DNA from: Oikopleura dioica
Lineage: Eukaryota > Chordata > Appendicularia > Copelata > Oikopleuridae
NCBI GenBank assembly: GCA_907165135.1
Contig: OU015566.1
Coordinates: forward strand, 7,920,157 to 7,984,156
Length of the DNA stretch: 64,000 bases
Reading direction: 5' to 3'
Below are positions 23,701-30,713 of the stretch, piece after piece. A model generated the notes under the pieces. It saw only the letters and a program-made list of their open reading frames with translations, ran no database searches and was not told where the DNA came from. How positions within the stretch are numbered: the stretch's first letter is position 1; each line of letters opens with the position of its first letter. A program made the position numbers and the translations under genes.

Positions 23701-24147
23701 CCCGCGGTTTCGAATTACCAGTGGAAACGGGGGGTTCAATCTCGGAGATTTATCGGTAAATTTAGTAGAAAGTGAAAATCGAATGTTGATTTGATGGACC
23801 GTAAGAGCGCCAGCGGGACTTAGAAGTTATCGCTCTCTTTTGAAGAGCGCATAAATAAGGGCGACGAGAACCTTTTCTGTTTGATAGTGATAAGAAAGCA
23901 AGCGTTCTGATCTGCCCTGTTTCGGTACTTGATGAAGGGAGGGTATAAAAAGGAGATGAACCCTTAGCTTTTTTCCGGCCACGTTTTTTTGCGCAAAATC
24001 GTGGAAATTTAAGAATTACCTGATCGTAAGAAGAGGGTGTCTTCAAAACTGCATAGCATAACTCTTCGGCGTAGAAGTTATGGAACCCTTGAGGACATGA
24101 CCTTTTGGAAGGCTCCACGCGATGGGAGTGGGCTTTCGCCACCTAAC
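2576..24147 (-). CDS. Large spliced gene region (minus), possibly a divergent formin; envelope of scattered exons
   Basis: This envelope groups scattered minus-strand open segments that share three properties: an AG acceptor upstream, a good donor (GTAAG, GTTAGT or GTATGT type) downstream, and protein-like composition. The best domain hint is in two segments: one containing AEAEDLCELLNFL (8129-8262) and one containing FLELGNVVGGG (6302-6499). They resemble, in order, the LAEAE-F-ELL and LGN-N-G motifs of formin FH2 domains. The 13527-13637 segment (LKVFKFLNAFVN) is reminiscent of the formin FH3 armadillo helices. The family and even the number of genes are inference; there could be two or three genes. 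The introns are unusually long for this genome and hold a fold-back element, a MITE and a microsatellite. No complete chain with matching phases was resolved. Confidence 0.3.
2896..2990 (-). CDS. Candidate exon
   Basis: The segment starts after a TTTCTTAG acceptor and reads NDCGEFIEWEKENFAMILK and onwards. The upstream side joins 3044-3187 in phase if a GC-AG intron of about 53 bp is used; a GT-AG intron of 42 bp also fits the spacing but leaves a stop codon just before its donor. The downstream junction to 2785 is unresolved with canonical splice sites. Non-canonical introns (GC-AG, GA-AG) are known from Oikopleura, but their use here is inference. Confidence 0.3.
3044..3187 (-). CDS. Candidate exon, helical segment
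   Basis: A CATTTCAG acceptor opens the exon, which reads VDLMFENLKKLSLQKYQLT and continues LETCPQVMILTALANPMSA. Composition and hydrophobic spacing are those of packed alpha helices. If the formin idea is right, this falls C-terminal to FH2, but no motif proves it. Confidence 0.35.
3188..4973. other. Intron or intergenic, no recognised feature
   Basis: The stretch is AT-rich. It holds a poly-pyrimidine/poly-T run near 3427-3452 on the plus strand and short ORFs without paired splice sites. I see no element with terminal repeats. Confidence 0.3.
4974..5307 (-). CDS. Long open exon, helical Gln-rich
   Basis: This minus-strand frame is open for more than 330 bp. It contains SGILTASLSEEGGPCRV, then VVILLEDFSVLFGKTLEALS, then a Gln/His-rich stretch (LQQAEHQQQH). 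No ATG is present, as expected for an internal exon. An AG lies at the upstream edge (CAACAAG). A possible internal donor (CAG|GTTCATC) could shorten it. The segment looks like amphipathic helix followed by a low-complexity linker. The family is unknown; it lies between the FH2-like segment and the C-terminal exons. Confidence 0.4.
5308..6301. other. Mostly intronic; weak open frame on minus strand
   Basis: A 105-codon minus-strand frame at 5343-5660 is charged and contains a possible donor (CTCCAG|GTATCT), so part of it may be exonic. The rest shows no recognisable gene or repeat. Confidence 0.25.
6302..6499 (-). CDS. Exon with FH2-like LGN-x-G motif
   Basis: A TTTTTCAG acceptor opens a frame reading KSNKISTLAGFLELGNVV, then GGGSKHFVSDSAVFDLLY and later APDALQNFFSFALAQ. 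In formin FH2 domains the conserved pattern is L-x-L/I-GN-x-N-x-G, then a variable loop, L-x-K-L, a short acidic/basic stretch and a hydrophobic helix (LLxFL). The order and spacing seen here match that pattern loosely, but the usual GNxxN asparagine is replaced by a glycine. The frame ends at TAG immediately before a possible donor, so the 3' edge is uncertain. Confidence 0.4.
   Translation of the reverse strand: MKSNKISTLAGFLELGNVVGGGSKHFVSDSAVFDLLYTRAQFTAPDALQNFFSFALAQPQHSTWK
7275..7553 (+). CDS. Open frame of unknown status (plus)
   Basis: An open frame of 92 codons has charged, helical composition (SLESLKNFYCFLDFL, LELSKEQRKYEKRFSQ). The first codon is not ATG and no clear acceptor was found. 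It lies inside the minus-strand gene envelope. It may be an exon of a gene nested in an intron or a chance frame. Confidence 0.2.
   Translation: MRELKNTQLESTNFNGPTTCQGGAGSLESLKNFYCFLDFLRSQLELSKEQRKYEKRFSQIMSLGESPLKTLFRADLTLNSNVKKEADYESGK
7999..8090 (-). CDS. Exon downstream of FH2-like helix
   Basis: The exon is bounded by a CAAATTAG acceptor and a GTTAGT donor. It reads NGAFFSCKNCSLFLLDSK and then IECRNLTVKLDY. The 38-bp intron 8091-8128 separates it from 8129-8262. In phase 0 it continues directly from the LRQ end of that exon. The short intron and consistent phase are the main evidence. Confidence 0.45.
8129..8262 (-). CDS. Exon with FH2-like LAEAE helix
   Basis: The exon ends at a CGCCAG|GTTAGTC donor. 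It reads NFKALRRLLRPSSNYEIS, then AKFRSLLAEAEDLCELLNFL. In formin FH2 domains the lasso-to-knob region has LLKFIPTxEE-...-LAEAEQFLLELLNIP. The LL(R/K)-P-S/T, AEAE and ELLN elements are present here in the same order. The upstream boundary is unclear (AG candidate CTTGAG). The formin assignment rests on this exon and 6302-6499. Confidence 0.45.
8320..8550. repeat. Cluster of short inverted repeats (MITE-like)
   Basis: Three copies of a 20-30 bp unit lie in alternating orientation: GACCCTGACTCAAGTTTTCT near 8336, AGAAAACCTGAGTCGGGGTC near 8385 and GACCCTGACTCAGGTTTTCT near 8519. The pair at about 8383 and 8540 forms terminal inverted repeats of about 37 bp around a centre with small hairpins (AGCCGCTTCGCGGCT and similar). 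A partial relative of the same unit lies near 14100-14140. No target-site duplication was identified. Confidence 0.6.
8657..8791 (-). CDS. Ser/Thr/Pro-rich linker exon (candidate)
   Basis: The frame reads SSALVFSEQSPSGTSNEPQ and continues STLERTTETTRPKKDITFPV before a GTCAGG or GTTAAC donor. The composition is that of a disordered linker. An AG (GCGAG) lies at the upstream edge. It sits just N-terminal to the FH2-like exons, where formins have linker or FH1 sequence, but it has no poly-proline run. Confidence 0.35.
8905..10370. other. Probable intron, no recognised feature
   Basis: No exon with paired splice sites or element with terminal repeats was found. The plus-strand open frames at 9244-9468 and 9487-9705 lack support. 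Confidence 0.3.
10371..10574. repeat. (TATTA)n microsatellite, about 41 uninterrupted units
   Basis: The pentamer TATTA is repeated without interruption for about 204 bp. It creates a spurious open frame encoding a YYIIL repeat. The perfect purity suggests recent expansion, or a collapsed or approximate length in the assembly. It lies in a presumed intron of the minus-strand gene. Confidence 0.97.
11110..11250. mobile_element. 141-bp MITE with TA target site
   Basis: The ends are inverted repeats: AGGGGGTAGACATCG at the left matches the complement of CGATGTCTACACCCT at the right, and the match continues into the interior (AGATTTAAC). Both ends are flanked by TA (11108-11109 and 11251-11252), the duplication expected of Tc1/mariner-type elements. 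There is no coding capacity. A possible diverged end of the same family lies near 33198-33222 in an intron of the sulfotransferase gene. Confidence 0.7.
11439..11633 (-). CDS. Exon of the minus-strand gene
   Basis: The exon is bounded by ATTCGCAG and CG|GTAAGAGC. It reads SLCELIPVDLSSAGSGLS, then SDSKQPQFADFTVDKLVK and VVSLQLGGDKFSIFR. A hydrophobic FLFTLFFFVAG stretch near the start may be intron read-through if a later acceptor is used. Donor quality and composition make it a likely exon; the function is unknown. Confidence 0.5.
12067..13019. mobile_element. 953-bp fold-back element with about 340-bp near-perfect arms
   Basis: The left end CCTAGGGAAACTCGATG is repeated in inverse at the right end (CATCGAGTTTCCCTAGG). 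The two arms match almost base for base for about 340 bp and imperfectly for about 60 more, leaving a short AT-rich centre. The flanks carry the direct repeat AATC (12063-12066 and 13020-13023), consistent with a 4-bp target-site duplication. No transposase is encoded. Arm identity implies recent insertion or gene conversion. It lies in a presumed intron. Confidence 0.9.
13527..13637 (-). CDS. Exon with armadillo-like helix
   Basis: The exon is bounded by AATGCCAG and TC|GTAAGC. It reads HLTLKVFKFLNAFVNCCC, then EEARRPQKMEFINMRQTLS. The pattern is similar to the FH3/armadillo region of diaphanous-related formins (a helix ending in x-NA-x-V, then E-E and an arginine before a further helix). 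The similarity is weak and could apply to other armadillo proteins. Confidence 0.4.
13638..15923. other. Probable intron, no clear exon
   Basis: A relative of the 8.4-kb inverted-repeat unit lies near 14090-14140 (GACCTGAGTCAGGGTC). The plus-strand open frames near 15216-15672 lack splice or start support. Confidence 0.3.
15924..16145 (-). CDS. Two short Ser/Pro-rich exons
   Basis: The first exon is 16109-16145 (acceptor AATCCAG, donor GTTAGTC). The second is 15924-16047 (acceptor CCACGTCAG, donor GTATAAA). They join in phase across a 61-bp intron, giving EKSPSPPCSLKLSSLSVGTT and then SLSAPDKISPRTISAPPLEY. This is a disordered, phosphorylatable linker type. The agreement of phase, short intron length and composition makes this one of the better-supported pairs in the 1-25 kb region. 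Confidence 0.5.
16630..16660. repeat. Short interstitial telomere-like repeat
   Basis: Two to three CCCTAA units occur in a row on the plus strand. The TTAGGG form appears again near 34477-34490. Both are far too short to be telomeres. Confidence 0.6.
16661..18589. other. No supported gene
   Basis: There are short open frames on both strands without paired splice sites, and no repeat structure was recognised. The stretch may be intron of the minus-strand gene. Confidence 0.3.
18590..18832 (-). CDS. Candidate small membrane protein or first exon
   Basis: An ATG at 18832 opens an 80-codon frame with a basic N-terminus (IRKAKAKLPVRCKC), a hydrophobic segment (GGLVLICSFFIICSG) and a short Cys/Asn-rich tail. 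A GTGTATT donor lies within the tail, so this could be the first exon of a type II membrane protein. No partner exon was identified. Confidence 0.25.
   Translation of the reverse strand: MMIKLGNKIRKAKAKLPVRCKCVGGLVLICSFFIICSGECFYDNYCATSNNTGQLGFGCIVVIRFLSKQPVLNCGDGLIN
18833..20009. other. No supported gene
   Basis: I found no exon chain, RNA gene or terminal-repeat element in this stretch. Confidence 0.3.
20010..20224 (-). CDS. Pair of helical exons (candidate)
   Basis: An upstream exon ends CTTCCTC|GTTTATAG (20169) and reads ELLADFISFLQTNELP. After a 40-bp intron ending CCATAG, the frame continues FVLKITRVVTNWLKSLS and further. Phase, intron size and helical composition agree. It may be the armadillo-like N-terminal part of the formin-like gene, but that is inference. 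Confidence 0.35.
21133..21450 (-). CDS. Candidate gene or first exon, unknown
   Basis: An ATG at 21450 opens 105 codons including GASNFFQMTRDMCD and NRYILSFIIKRREGQK. A GTTTGT donor within the frame (after ...HSYG) may end the exon. The minus strand also has a TATATAC near 21303 inside the frame, so promoter versus exon is unclear. No family is recognised. Confidence 0.25.
   Translation of the reverse strand: MRKQKSRSGSCRKSGEDFAGRNVSLGASNFFQMTRDMCDPSETATNRYILSFIIKRREGQKSFLEYAFLCNHSYGVCSGERMTLIHLSSGSLISTSSSFFSEVMF
21451..24019. other. No supported gene
   Basis: There are many short overlapping frames without paired splice sites and no terminal-repeat element. It may be intron or upstream sequence of the minus-strand gene region. 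Confidence 0.3.
24020..24147 (-). CDS. Exon, unknown
   Basis: The exon is bounded by AAATCCAG and GATCAG|GTAATTC. It reads EPSKRSCPQGFHNFYAEEL and then CYAVLKTPSSYDQ. The strong donor and protein-like composition support it, but no neighbouring exon was joined. It could be the 5' part of the large minus-strand gene or a separate gene. Confidence 0.4.
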
Positions 24148-25502
24148 CTGGATTTCTCAAAAATTAAATTTCCGCGAGTAAAGTTCATCCCTTTACCCTT
24201 TTGATACGCGGCTACTGTATCAATCCTTCGACCCGTTTATCCGTTCGGAAATCCGTTTCTCGTCATTTTCTCTATTTTCCGCAACTTTCAGAAAAATCAA
24301 TAAAGTCAGATTCAGGCGCATTAGGAGCGCATACCTCCACTTCTCAAAACTGGACTGACTCAAAACTGGTCTAATTTATTCGAATCCTTCAAATATTCAG
24401 AAGCACTACCCTTCTTTGTCCCGCATGCTCTTGCGCTAGAATATCTCATTTCTCAAAAGATCAGGTGCTCAGCCACATTTTTTCTTTCTTAGAAAAGCTT
24501 TATTAAGCGTCTAACGCGATATTTCGATGAACCTAATTGTCATTTTCAGCCGCCCACTAAGTTGTTGTTTTCGCCAAAATTTTACGTTTTGGGCTTAATT
24601 TTTGGTGAGCGCAGAAATGTGTTGAAAATGCGCTAATTGCGCCACACTGACATAAAAGAACTTGTCCAACTTCTGGGCCGGCATTCCGGCATGAACAGTA
24701 CACCTTCGCGGAAATGAATTCAAGTCGAAATACAGTAGCTACTCTAAACAAAACCAAAGAAGGAAGAACTACTCGTGTAATTGATAATTCAAGCGGAACA
24801 GTAGATTACAGAAATCGATAGGGAACACGTACCTGTACAAAAAAGATAAGGATCGGTTTCATACACCTGTAGTGAGGTATAAATGGCGCTAGAAAAATTC
24901 AAGTTTCACAAATCGGACAAAAAATGAATCAATTCCTTCATCGAATCGAATTCGATTTTCTTCTTCCACTACTGCTTGTCGACTTTTTATTAATTCAATA
25001 ATATATAACTCATAATTACTTTATTTTGATGTTGCTAAGGGAAAGGTTTGAATTTTGGTATTTTGTAAAATGTTAGCCACGTCAACTTTTCGTGAAAATG
25101 TTATGAACGTTTGAAGCAGAGTTTTTGAAGCTCGTTGGCAAAATTCTTGATATCCGTTGAATGTTTGGTTACGTGGTGGGAAGATCGGAACGCTTGATCC
25201 AGCAAAGTTGCGCTCGTCGGGAGGAATGTCGCCGCAGGAAGCCCCAGTTCACAGAAGAGCACATCCAACCGCATGCCAAGGCGCAAAAGGCATTGCGCAA
25301 ATCACAAGTCCTCTTGCAATTTCCTTCTTTAGGAGCTATAAAGACGATGCCCATATTTAAAACTATAACATATTACACTGTACTTACAGTGTTCGACCTC
25401 AGTTAACCTTGAATTATGTAAATGTCAATCATTGCGTCGACATTTGAAAAATAATAAAAAAAAAGTATTTAAGAAGGTCTTTTTATAGCAAAAAGTTAAA
25501 AA
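24148..25502. other. Intergenic, ambiguous frames at 25.1-25.4 kb
   Basis: At 25161-25406 both strands are open and protein-like: plus begins MFGYVVGRSERLIQQ and minus contains LGLPAATFLPTSATLLDQ. I cannot decide which, if either, is coding. A TATA-like TATTTAAG at about 25466 precedes the Cys-rich/kelch-like gene. Confidence 0.3.
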
Positions 25503-26747
25503 ATGATCCTTCAAGGATTCTTAATCTTCAAAAATCCACAAATCAACAACCCGACTTACAGGCAATGCATTGAAGAAGCTGCCTCTAGTCTAAAAAAATG
25601 TGTGACGGCTTGTGATCCGAACAATGCTTGCTTCAATGCATGTCATGAAAGCTTTCTTCGCACCTCTTCGAACTGCCCCTGCATGGCAAAATGTCCCGCA
25701 GGTTGTCCCTGCGAAGATGGATATAATTGTGAGCCATTTATGACTGCAATTTGTGAGCAACGATCTGGCACCTACCCTGGGGGACAATATAAGTACATTC
25801 TTTCTCCTGATGGTCATTTTAAAGAAAACCGATTATACCACTCGCCAATTATTAATGATATTCCATATTTGGAAAAGGCAAGATATGGAATCCTGAATGG
25901 TGAGGTCTACTTCTTTGGCGGAACCAGTGATAACAAAAAGATTGCGAAACTGACTGATTGTGGAATAGAAGAACTTTCAGTTAGACTTTTGAACAACTTT
26001 TCATCCTGGGCAAGAACTGTTACTCTTCCAACAAATCCGGATGAAATTATGCTATGCTCGACCCATGCTGTGCCATATACAAAATGTGAAAATTTCGATG
26101 GCCAAATTTCACGAAACAACCCGTTTATAATGAATTATCCGCATAAATGTGGCTGCATAGCTCTTGACAATAATTTTCCAACAATAATTGATGGAGGAGA
26201 TTACACAGCTGAAGGGCCTCTTCCAATTCTTTCTAAAGTTGAGTCTCTTGGTATCAGTGGTTGGAGGGAAGAGCAAGATCATCCGTTGGAGATTCGATGT
26301 CCGGCTTGTACTTCTGTTGGTGACGGACTTATTACTATTGGAGGCCAAACAAGAGAAGAAGGTGTCGATACTTATCTGAACGATGCTTTTCTATTTAGTA
26401 ATAAAGTCTGGTCTTTTGCTGGACAAATAAAACAGGTGATTTCTCCCTTCTTCTTAAAAATATCTTTTTCTTCCAGCGTGGTGGATTGTCAACTCTTCTT
26501 TTTTATGGTACACATCTTTTCAATTTTCCTGGTTGGCAAGGGTGAGTGCATTGCAAAATACGATATTACTGATTATTGTGTTTTCAGCGATTCCGTAAAA
26601 AAGGTTGAGAGAATATCATGGAATGGAACGTATGTTACTGGAACGACTATCATCAACGAAGAAACTGGCTATTGCTACAGGCCGATTGTCTTTGAAACTC
26701 TTCCAGATGCCTGCGCAGATACTTGCGAAGAGTACTGTTTTCCGTGA
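25503..26747 (+). CDS. Cys-rich module plus kelch-like protein, 3 exons
   Basis: The exons are 25503-26435, 26477-26541 and 26588-26747. Introns of 41 and 46 bp are both GT-AG and in phase, giving 385 residues. The N-terminus has a Cys module with C-x3-C spacing ending CPCMAKCPAGCPC (residues about 20-80). The rest resembles a divergent kelch/beta-propeller repeat region, with blades such as RYGILNGEVYFFGGTSDN and VGDGLITIGGQ. The C-terminus has another Cys cluster (ACADTCEEYC). No clear signal peptide is seen at the chosen ATG, so a short upstream exon may be missing. An AATAAA lies at 26762. The two kelch-like genes at 49.5-51.7 and 56.7-58.9 kb share the FGG blade pattern, and the Cys module recurs in the type II genes there. 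The likely role is an extracellular or surface protein; the function is unknown. Confidence 0.75.
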   Translation: MILQGFLIFKNPQINNPTYRQCIEEAASSLKKCVTACDPNNACFNACHESFLRTSSNCPCMAKCPAGCPCEDGYNCEPFMTAICEQRSGTYPGGQYKYILSPDGHFKENRLYHSPIINDIPYLEKARYGILNGEVYFFGGTSDNKKIAKLTDCGIEELSVRLLNNFSSWARTVTLPTNPDEIMLCSTHAVPYTKCENFDGQISRNNPFIMNYPHKCGCIALDNNFPTIIDGGDYTAEGPLPILSKVESLGISGWREEQDHPLEIRCPACTSVGDGLITIGGQTREEGVDTYLNDAFLFSNKVWSFAGQIKQVISPFFLKISFSSSVVDCQLFFFMVHIFSIFLVGKGECIAKYDITDYCVFSDSVKKVERISWNGTYVTGTTIINEETGYCYRPIVFETLPDACADTCEEYCFP

Positions 26748-26767
26748 ATTTTGAATAACTGAATAAA

Positions 26768-27510
26768 TGATTCGTTTCTGATTTGAAAATCTGATTAGAG
26801 CATTATTTAATTGTCTAGCTCTAGAATCACGTGCCATGCTCTACAACGGTCAAACACAGCACTTGACATAATCGATGCAATCACGTGTCGGGAGAGCAGA
26901 GACAAATCTGATCTTGGTGTCATAATATCAAACCCAGTTTTGTTTTCTGAAAATATATTTGATTGAAAAGCAACTAATTTGATCAAATCCGCTTGTAATT
27001 ACTAATCACCGGCCACGTTTTATTAATAATAACTGGCTTTAGAAAGTGTCTTCTAGCACTTGAGGGCAATCAAAATTTTGGCAACGAAAAAGCCTAGAAA
27101 GTGGTTACCAGAAACTTATAAAAAATTGCTCGGTCGACTACGTGGTTTATAATTTAACATTTTTCGAAATTTCATGCTCCCATTAGACCTGGCTTACCGC
27201 GGATAATCCAGGCCAAGGTTTTCAAAGAAGCATCCGAGCCTCTGCTTGGCGGATTGACCACCGTGAAAGCGAGAGCCAGCCAAAAGTGGAAAGGATGACT
27301 TTTTATACTGACCGTAATTTGTCAATTACCGAGGTTGTAATCTACTTACAAGTAAACAATTTTCATACAGTAATATGCCAATCTAAGACTAAAGTCAACA
27401 GTCAATATTAACCATCGTAAAAGCCGAGATGAAAAAAAAAATTTTATCCAATATTTGCTTCTCTATGTATTTAAGAAATTGATCACTCTCATCAGATTTT
27501 GTTGAAAAGA
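26768..27510. other. Intergenic
   Basis: No gene or terminal-repeat element was recognised between the polyadenylation signal of the upstream gene and the next ATG at 27515. Confidence 0.5.
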
Positions 27511-27514
27511 GAAA

Positions 27515-28237
27515 ATGAATGAGCTTTATCTAAAAGAAGAGTTCGTGACAGACTTCGGCGAATACGGAAAGTGCAAACGTTGCAATCGGTTGAACTGCTA
27601 TTCATTGAATAACTTTGAAATTTCATTTTAGTATACCTGAAAGGTTCGCTACACATTACGGTGACATTTGTTGTTTTCCTTGCTTCAAAACATATCACCC
27701 CAAATGGGAAATTTGGAGTCATATTACAAAAAAGTCGACAGCAAAATTTAAATGCCCAGGAGAAGAACCTTGTCAGAAGAGAGATCTCACCTTTCAGGAT
27801 CTTATTCTTGGCTCATGTTGTGAGAGTGCATCAACGTGGAATAATCCTAAAAGTATTGAAAATGAAAGAGTAGAATTAAAATAAATTTTTCAGATGGAGA
27901 ATACGAAAAAATAAGATTGGTTCAGAAATATTATGAAGAAAGCATAGAAGAAGAGCAGAAATTAAAGAAAGATGTTGAAGATGCAAAAAATAATATCAAG
28001 AAAGCAATAAACAAAGAAAAATGTGCTCGACAAGAACTTGCTGCTGCAATCAAAGAAATAAAAGTCATGGAAGCTAGGCTGGTTGAAGCTCAAAAAATGC
28101 ACAACGATGCAACCAAGCAAGCTAATAGTAGAAAACGAAAAGCACGGATGGTTTTTCTCTTTGGTGAAATGGCGAAGTCTGAAATGTCCACGAAATGCAT
28201 CAAAAAAGAAATCAACGGAGAGAACTCACAAAGTTGA
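27515..28237 (+). CDS. Nuclear-receptor-like zinc finger with C-terminal coiled coil, 3 exons
   Basis: The exons are 27515-27588, 27632-27852 and 27894-28237. Introns are 43 and 41 bp, GT-AG, with matching phases, giving 212 residues. Splicing restores GKCKRCNRIPERFATHYG followed by DICCFPCFKTYHPKW. This is C-x2-C, then HYG, then C-x2-C-F-K, the signature of the first zinc finger and P-box helix of nuclear receptor DNA-binding domains. A C-x5-C (KCPGEEPC) and a CC pair follow where the second finger would be. There is no ligand-binding domain. The last exon is a Glu/Lys-rich coiled coil (SIEEEQKLKKDVEDAK and onward) ending in a basic patch (RKRKAR) that may be a nuclear localisation signal. 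It is probably a nuclear DNA-binding or regulatory protein; a degenerate finger with another role is possible. Confidence 0.7.
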
Positions 28238-28299
28238 TTAATTGAAGACCCAACGAGGGCTCCTGTAAGAAATCTGATCCCCAATAAAATTTGAACAAA

Positions 28300-28944
28300 G
28301 ATGATTTCAAAAAACTTTTTGTGGGGCCGGAAATCGTAAAAAATCTGCAAGTGCAGTTTTCTTCAGCTCGTCTAGACGAGTTGAATGATGGGTCTAACTC
28401 CTGATAACTCTAAGGATTTACCGGTTTACCGGCTGGTTACCGGAAAATACGTTGTCAGCGGCCGTTTTTGTTCTAGAAGTGGTAAACAGATGATCGACCC
28501 CGGAACTTGTTTCTTATACTCAGTTCTACTGCAGGCTAAAAGATGAAAGTCGTATCAATAGTCTGAAGAGAGTTATCATTAAAAATAGTAAATTTTACAT
28601 ATATTTCGTAGTTGCTGCACGTTCCTGATTTCTAGTCCCATTTTCGCCAAAAATAGTATTTTAGTGATAACTCTCTTCAGACTATTGATACGACTTTCAT
28701 CTTTTAGCCTGCAGTAGAACTGAGTATAAGAAACAAGTTCCGGGGTCGATCATCTGTTTACCACTTCTAGAACAAAAACGGCCGCTGACAACGTATTTTC
28801 CGGTAACCAGCCGGTAAACCGGTAAATCCTTAGAGTTATCAGGAGTTAGACCCATCATTCAACTCGTCTCGACGAGCTGAAGAAAACTGCACTTGCAGAT
28901 TTTTTACGATTTTCGGCCCCACAAAAAGTTTTTTAAAATCATCA
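28300..28944. mobile_element. About 645-bp fold-back element
   Basis: The ends are inverted copies (GATTTCAAAAAACTTTTTGT at the left, with the complement at the right). The arms match for roughly 250 bp with a few differences, e.g. GTCTAGACGAG against GTCTCGACGAG, around a roughly 100-bp unique centre. It begins about 60 bp after the stop codon of the zinc-finger gene. No transposase and no clear target-site duplication were found, because the flanks are themselves partly symmetric (GATGATTT). Confidence 0.9.
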
Positions 28945-29843
28945 AAGAGAAATGAGTTTTCTGTTTGTCAGAATATTGAAAGATAATATAACTATAATCA
29001 GATAAATTATTTTGTTTTGCTGCTTAGTTGTAAAAAAGAACGGTGATTACCAAAGCTGACGTTATCGTCATCGCACGCACAGCAGAAGATAACAAAAAAC
29101 ACACAGCGAAATATTATCTCAATTATAAGAAAGACGAGATAGAAGCAACAAACTGGCGACCTTGCGTGAGTGGATAATTTAGGCCTTTTTACTTGGCCCA
29201 GCCGAGCACTTTTGAATGACACTCATGAGTCGCGGCACATGTGATTCTCAGTCCAAAGAGGCCGTGTGAGCGAAAACGTGCTAGAAACTGGATCTGACTC
29301 GTTAATTGCACAGTTAAATTCTAGCTCTTCGTTTGCTCTTTGTTTTGACATGTGTGGATTCCGGGATAATAGCATTACAGTCAATTGAGCCCCGAATAAC
29401 CATACTTCTAATTCATAACTGCCTGTATGTCCTAATGCCTTCATCGATTTCACGCTTCTCAATCCTTTGAACTTCCCAAAAGTCCGCGCGAAATTCAATA
29501 GCCTCATCTTATTGACGAAATTTTTATTTTTATCTCGTTTTTTTCATAATTTTCGGGCGACTTTTTGACGCTTTAAAAATAATTTGTAAACCTACCCCGC
29601 GATAAACGAAAGAGACACCTTTATCAGTTAGCGCTTCTTCTATTAAAAAAATCTAAGTAGGACGTACAGTAACGTGCAGGTGCTTGACGCAACGGCTCAG
29701 AAGGTTTATTGCGCTCATGTAGCACTTGTGCGAGAGTATCCAGGGCCGTCTTTCTTCATGAGCCGGTCGCCACGTCCGCTACCATTTGCATCCGATCTAT
29801 CCGACACGTCTGTTTTAAAGCATCTTTCTGAGCCCGTATAAAC
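28945..29843. other. Intergenic, weak open frames only
   Basis: A 94-codon minus-strand frame starts at an ATG (29507) but has no splice or promoter support. No other structure was seen. Confidence 0.3.
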
Positions 29844-30059
29844 ATGTTCAAACGCAGACGTAAATCCTCACTCTTATCGCAAACTCAAATAAGCCAAAAT
29901 CACACGCACACATGTTCAGATAACTCTCAATTAGACCAATCCGCGCCTGCAGATGTTTTATTCCAAATTTTAACTTCTAAAATTTCCGATAAAAACAGAC
30001 ATAAGCGGGATTTGAAAGATTTTTATTCTCTCTCGAGAAGATTGCAAAAAATGCAATGA
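29844..30059 (+). CDS. Candidate small basic protein
   Basis: An ATG immediately after a TATA-like GTATAAAC opens 71 codons. The product has a basic start (MFKRRRKSS) and a basic end (KNRHKRDLKDFYSLSRRLQ). No domain is recognised. It could be a short gene or the first exon of one. Confidence 0.3.
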   Translation: MFKRRRKSSLLSQTQISQNHTHTCSDNSQLDQSAPADVLFQILTSKISDKNRHKRDLKDFYSLSRRLQKMQ

Positions 30060-30315
30060 TCCCAAAAGAGAAAACTTTATTTGGTAACATGACATATACA
30101 AAAGTTGATTTATGTACAGTCAAATGCAGTAAATACGAGCTCAAGCTGAGAAACGGCCTTTTTTAGATGGAAAATCATGATGTTGGCAAGTGGCTGTTAG
30201 CAAGTGGAAATTTGCTGTTTAAATTTAGCCAATAAGAAATCTCAAAAAGCCAGCTTTGATTTAATCAAGCAAAAAGAACTGAGCAAATATTCGCTTTAGA
30301 TTTATTCCAGAGCGA

Positions 30316-30713
30316 ATGGGTGCACTAGAACTCTTGAAAAGCGAAATTGAGACCAGAGGAATAATTCGAGAGGCCAATTTTCTCAACCAGAAGCAAGGGA
30401 CAATTTCAGACGACTTTAATCTTTCACAACTTCTTCTTTTACCTCAGCTGGCAGAGCAAAGTAAAAATGAAATTTTAAAGCCGCCTTTTATCCAAAGAAT
30501 TGAGCAAAAATGTTAAAAATGCGCGGGGTCGCACTAACCCTAGCGCCAAGCATCAAATTCCCGACTCCGGCTTCCTTAAAAATATTTTTCAAAGAAGCCA
30601 AGTTGAAATTTGATGATGGCTCATTCACGGCAGAACACTCTTTCCCATCTGATGACAAGAAAGGAAGATTTTTGGTCAAAATTGCATTTGTGATTTTTCG
30701 AAAATTAAATTAA
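30316..30713 (+). CDS. Small two-exon gene, unknown function
   Basis: The exons are 30316-30511 and 30544-30713, joined in phase across a 32-bp GT-AG intron, giving 121 residues. The first exon reads MGALELLKSEIETRGIIRE; the second contains PTPASLKIFFKEAKLKFDDG. A TTATTCCAG lies four bases before the ATG and could be a cis- or trans-splice acceptor. The protein is charged and helical with no signal peptide or recognised domain. The very short intron and matching phase are the main support; the last few residues may change if a GTCAAA donor near the end is used. Confidence 0.5.
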
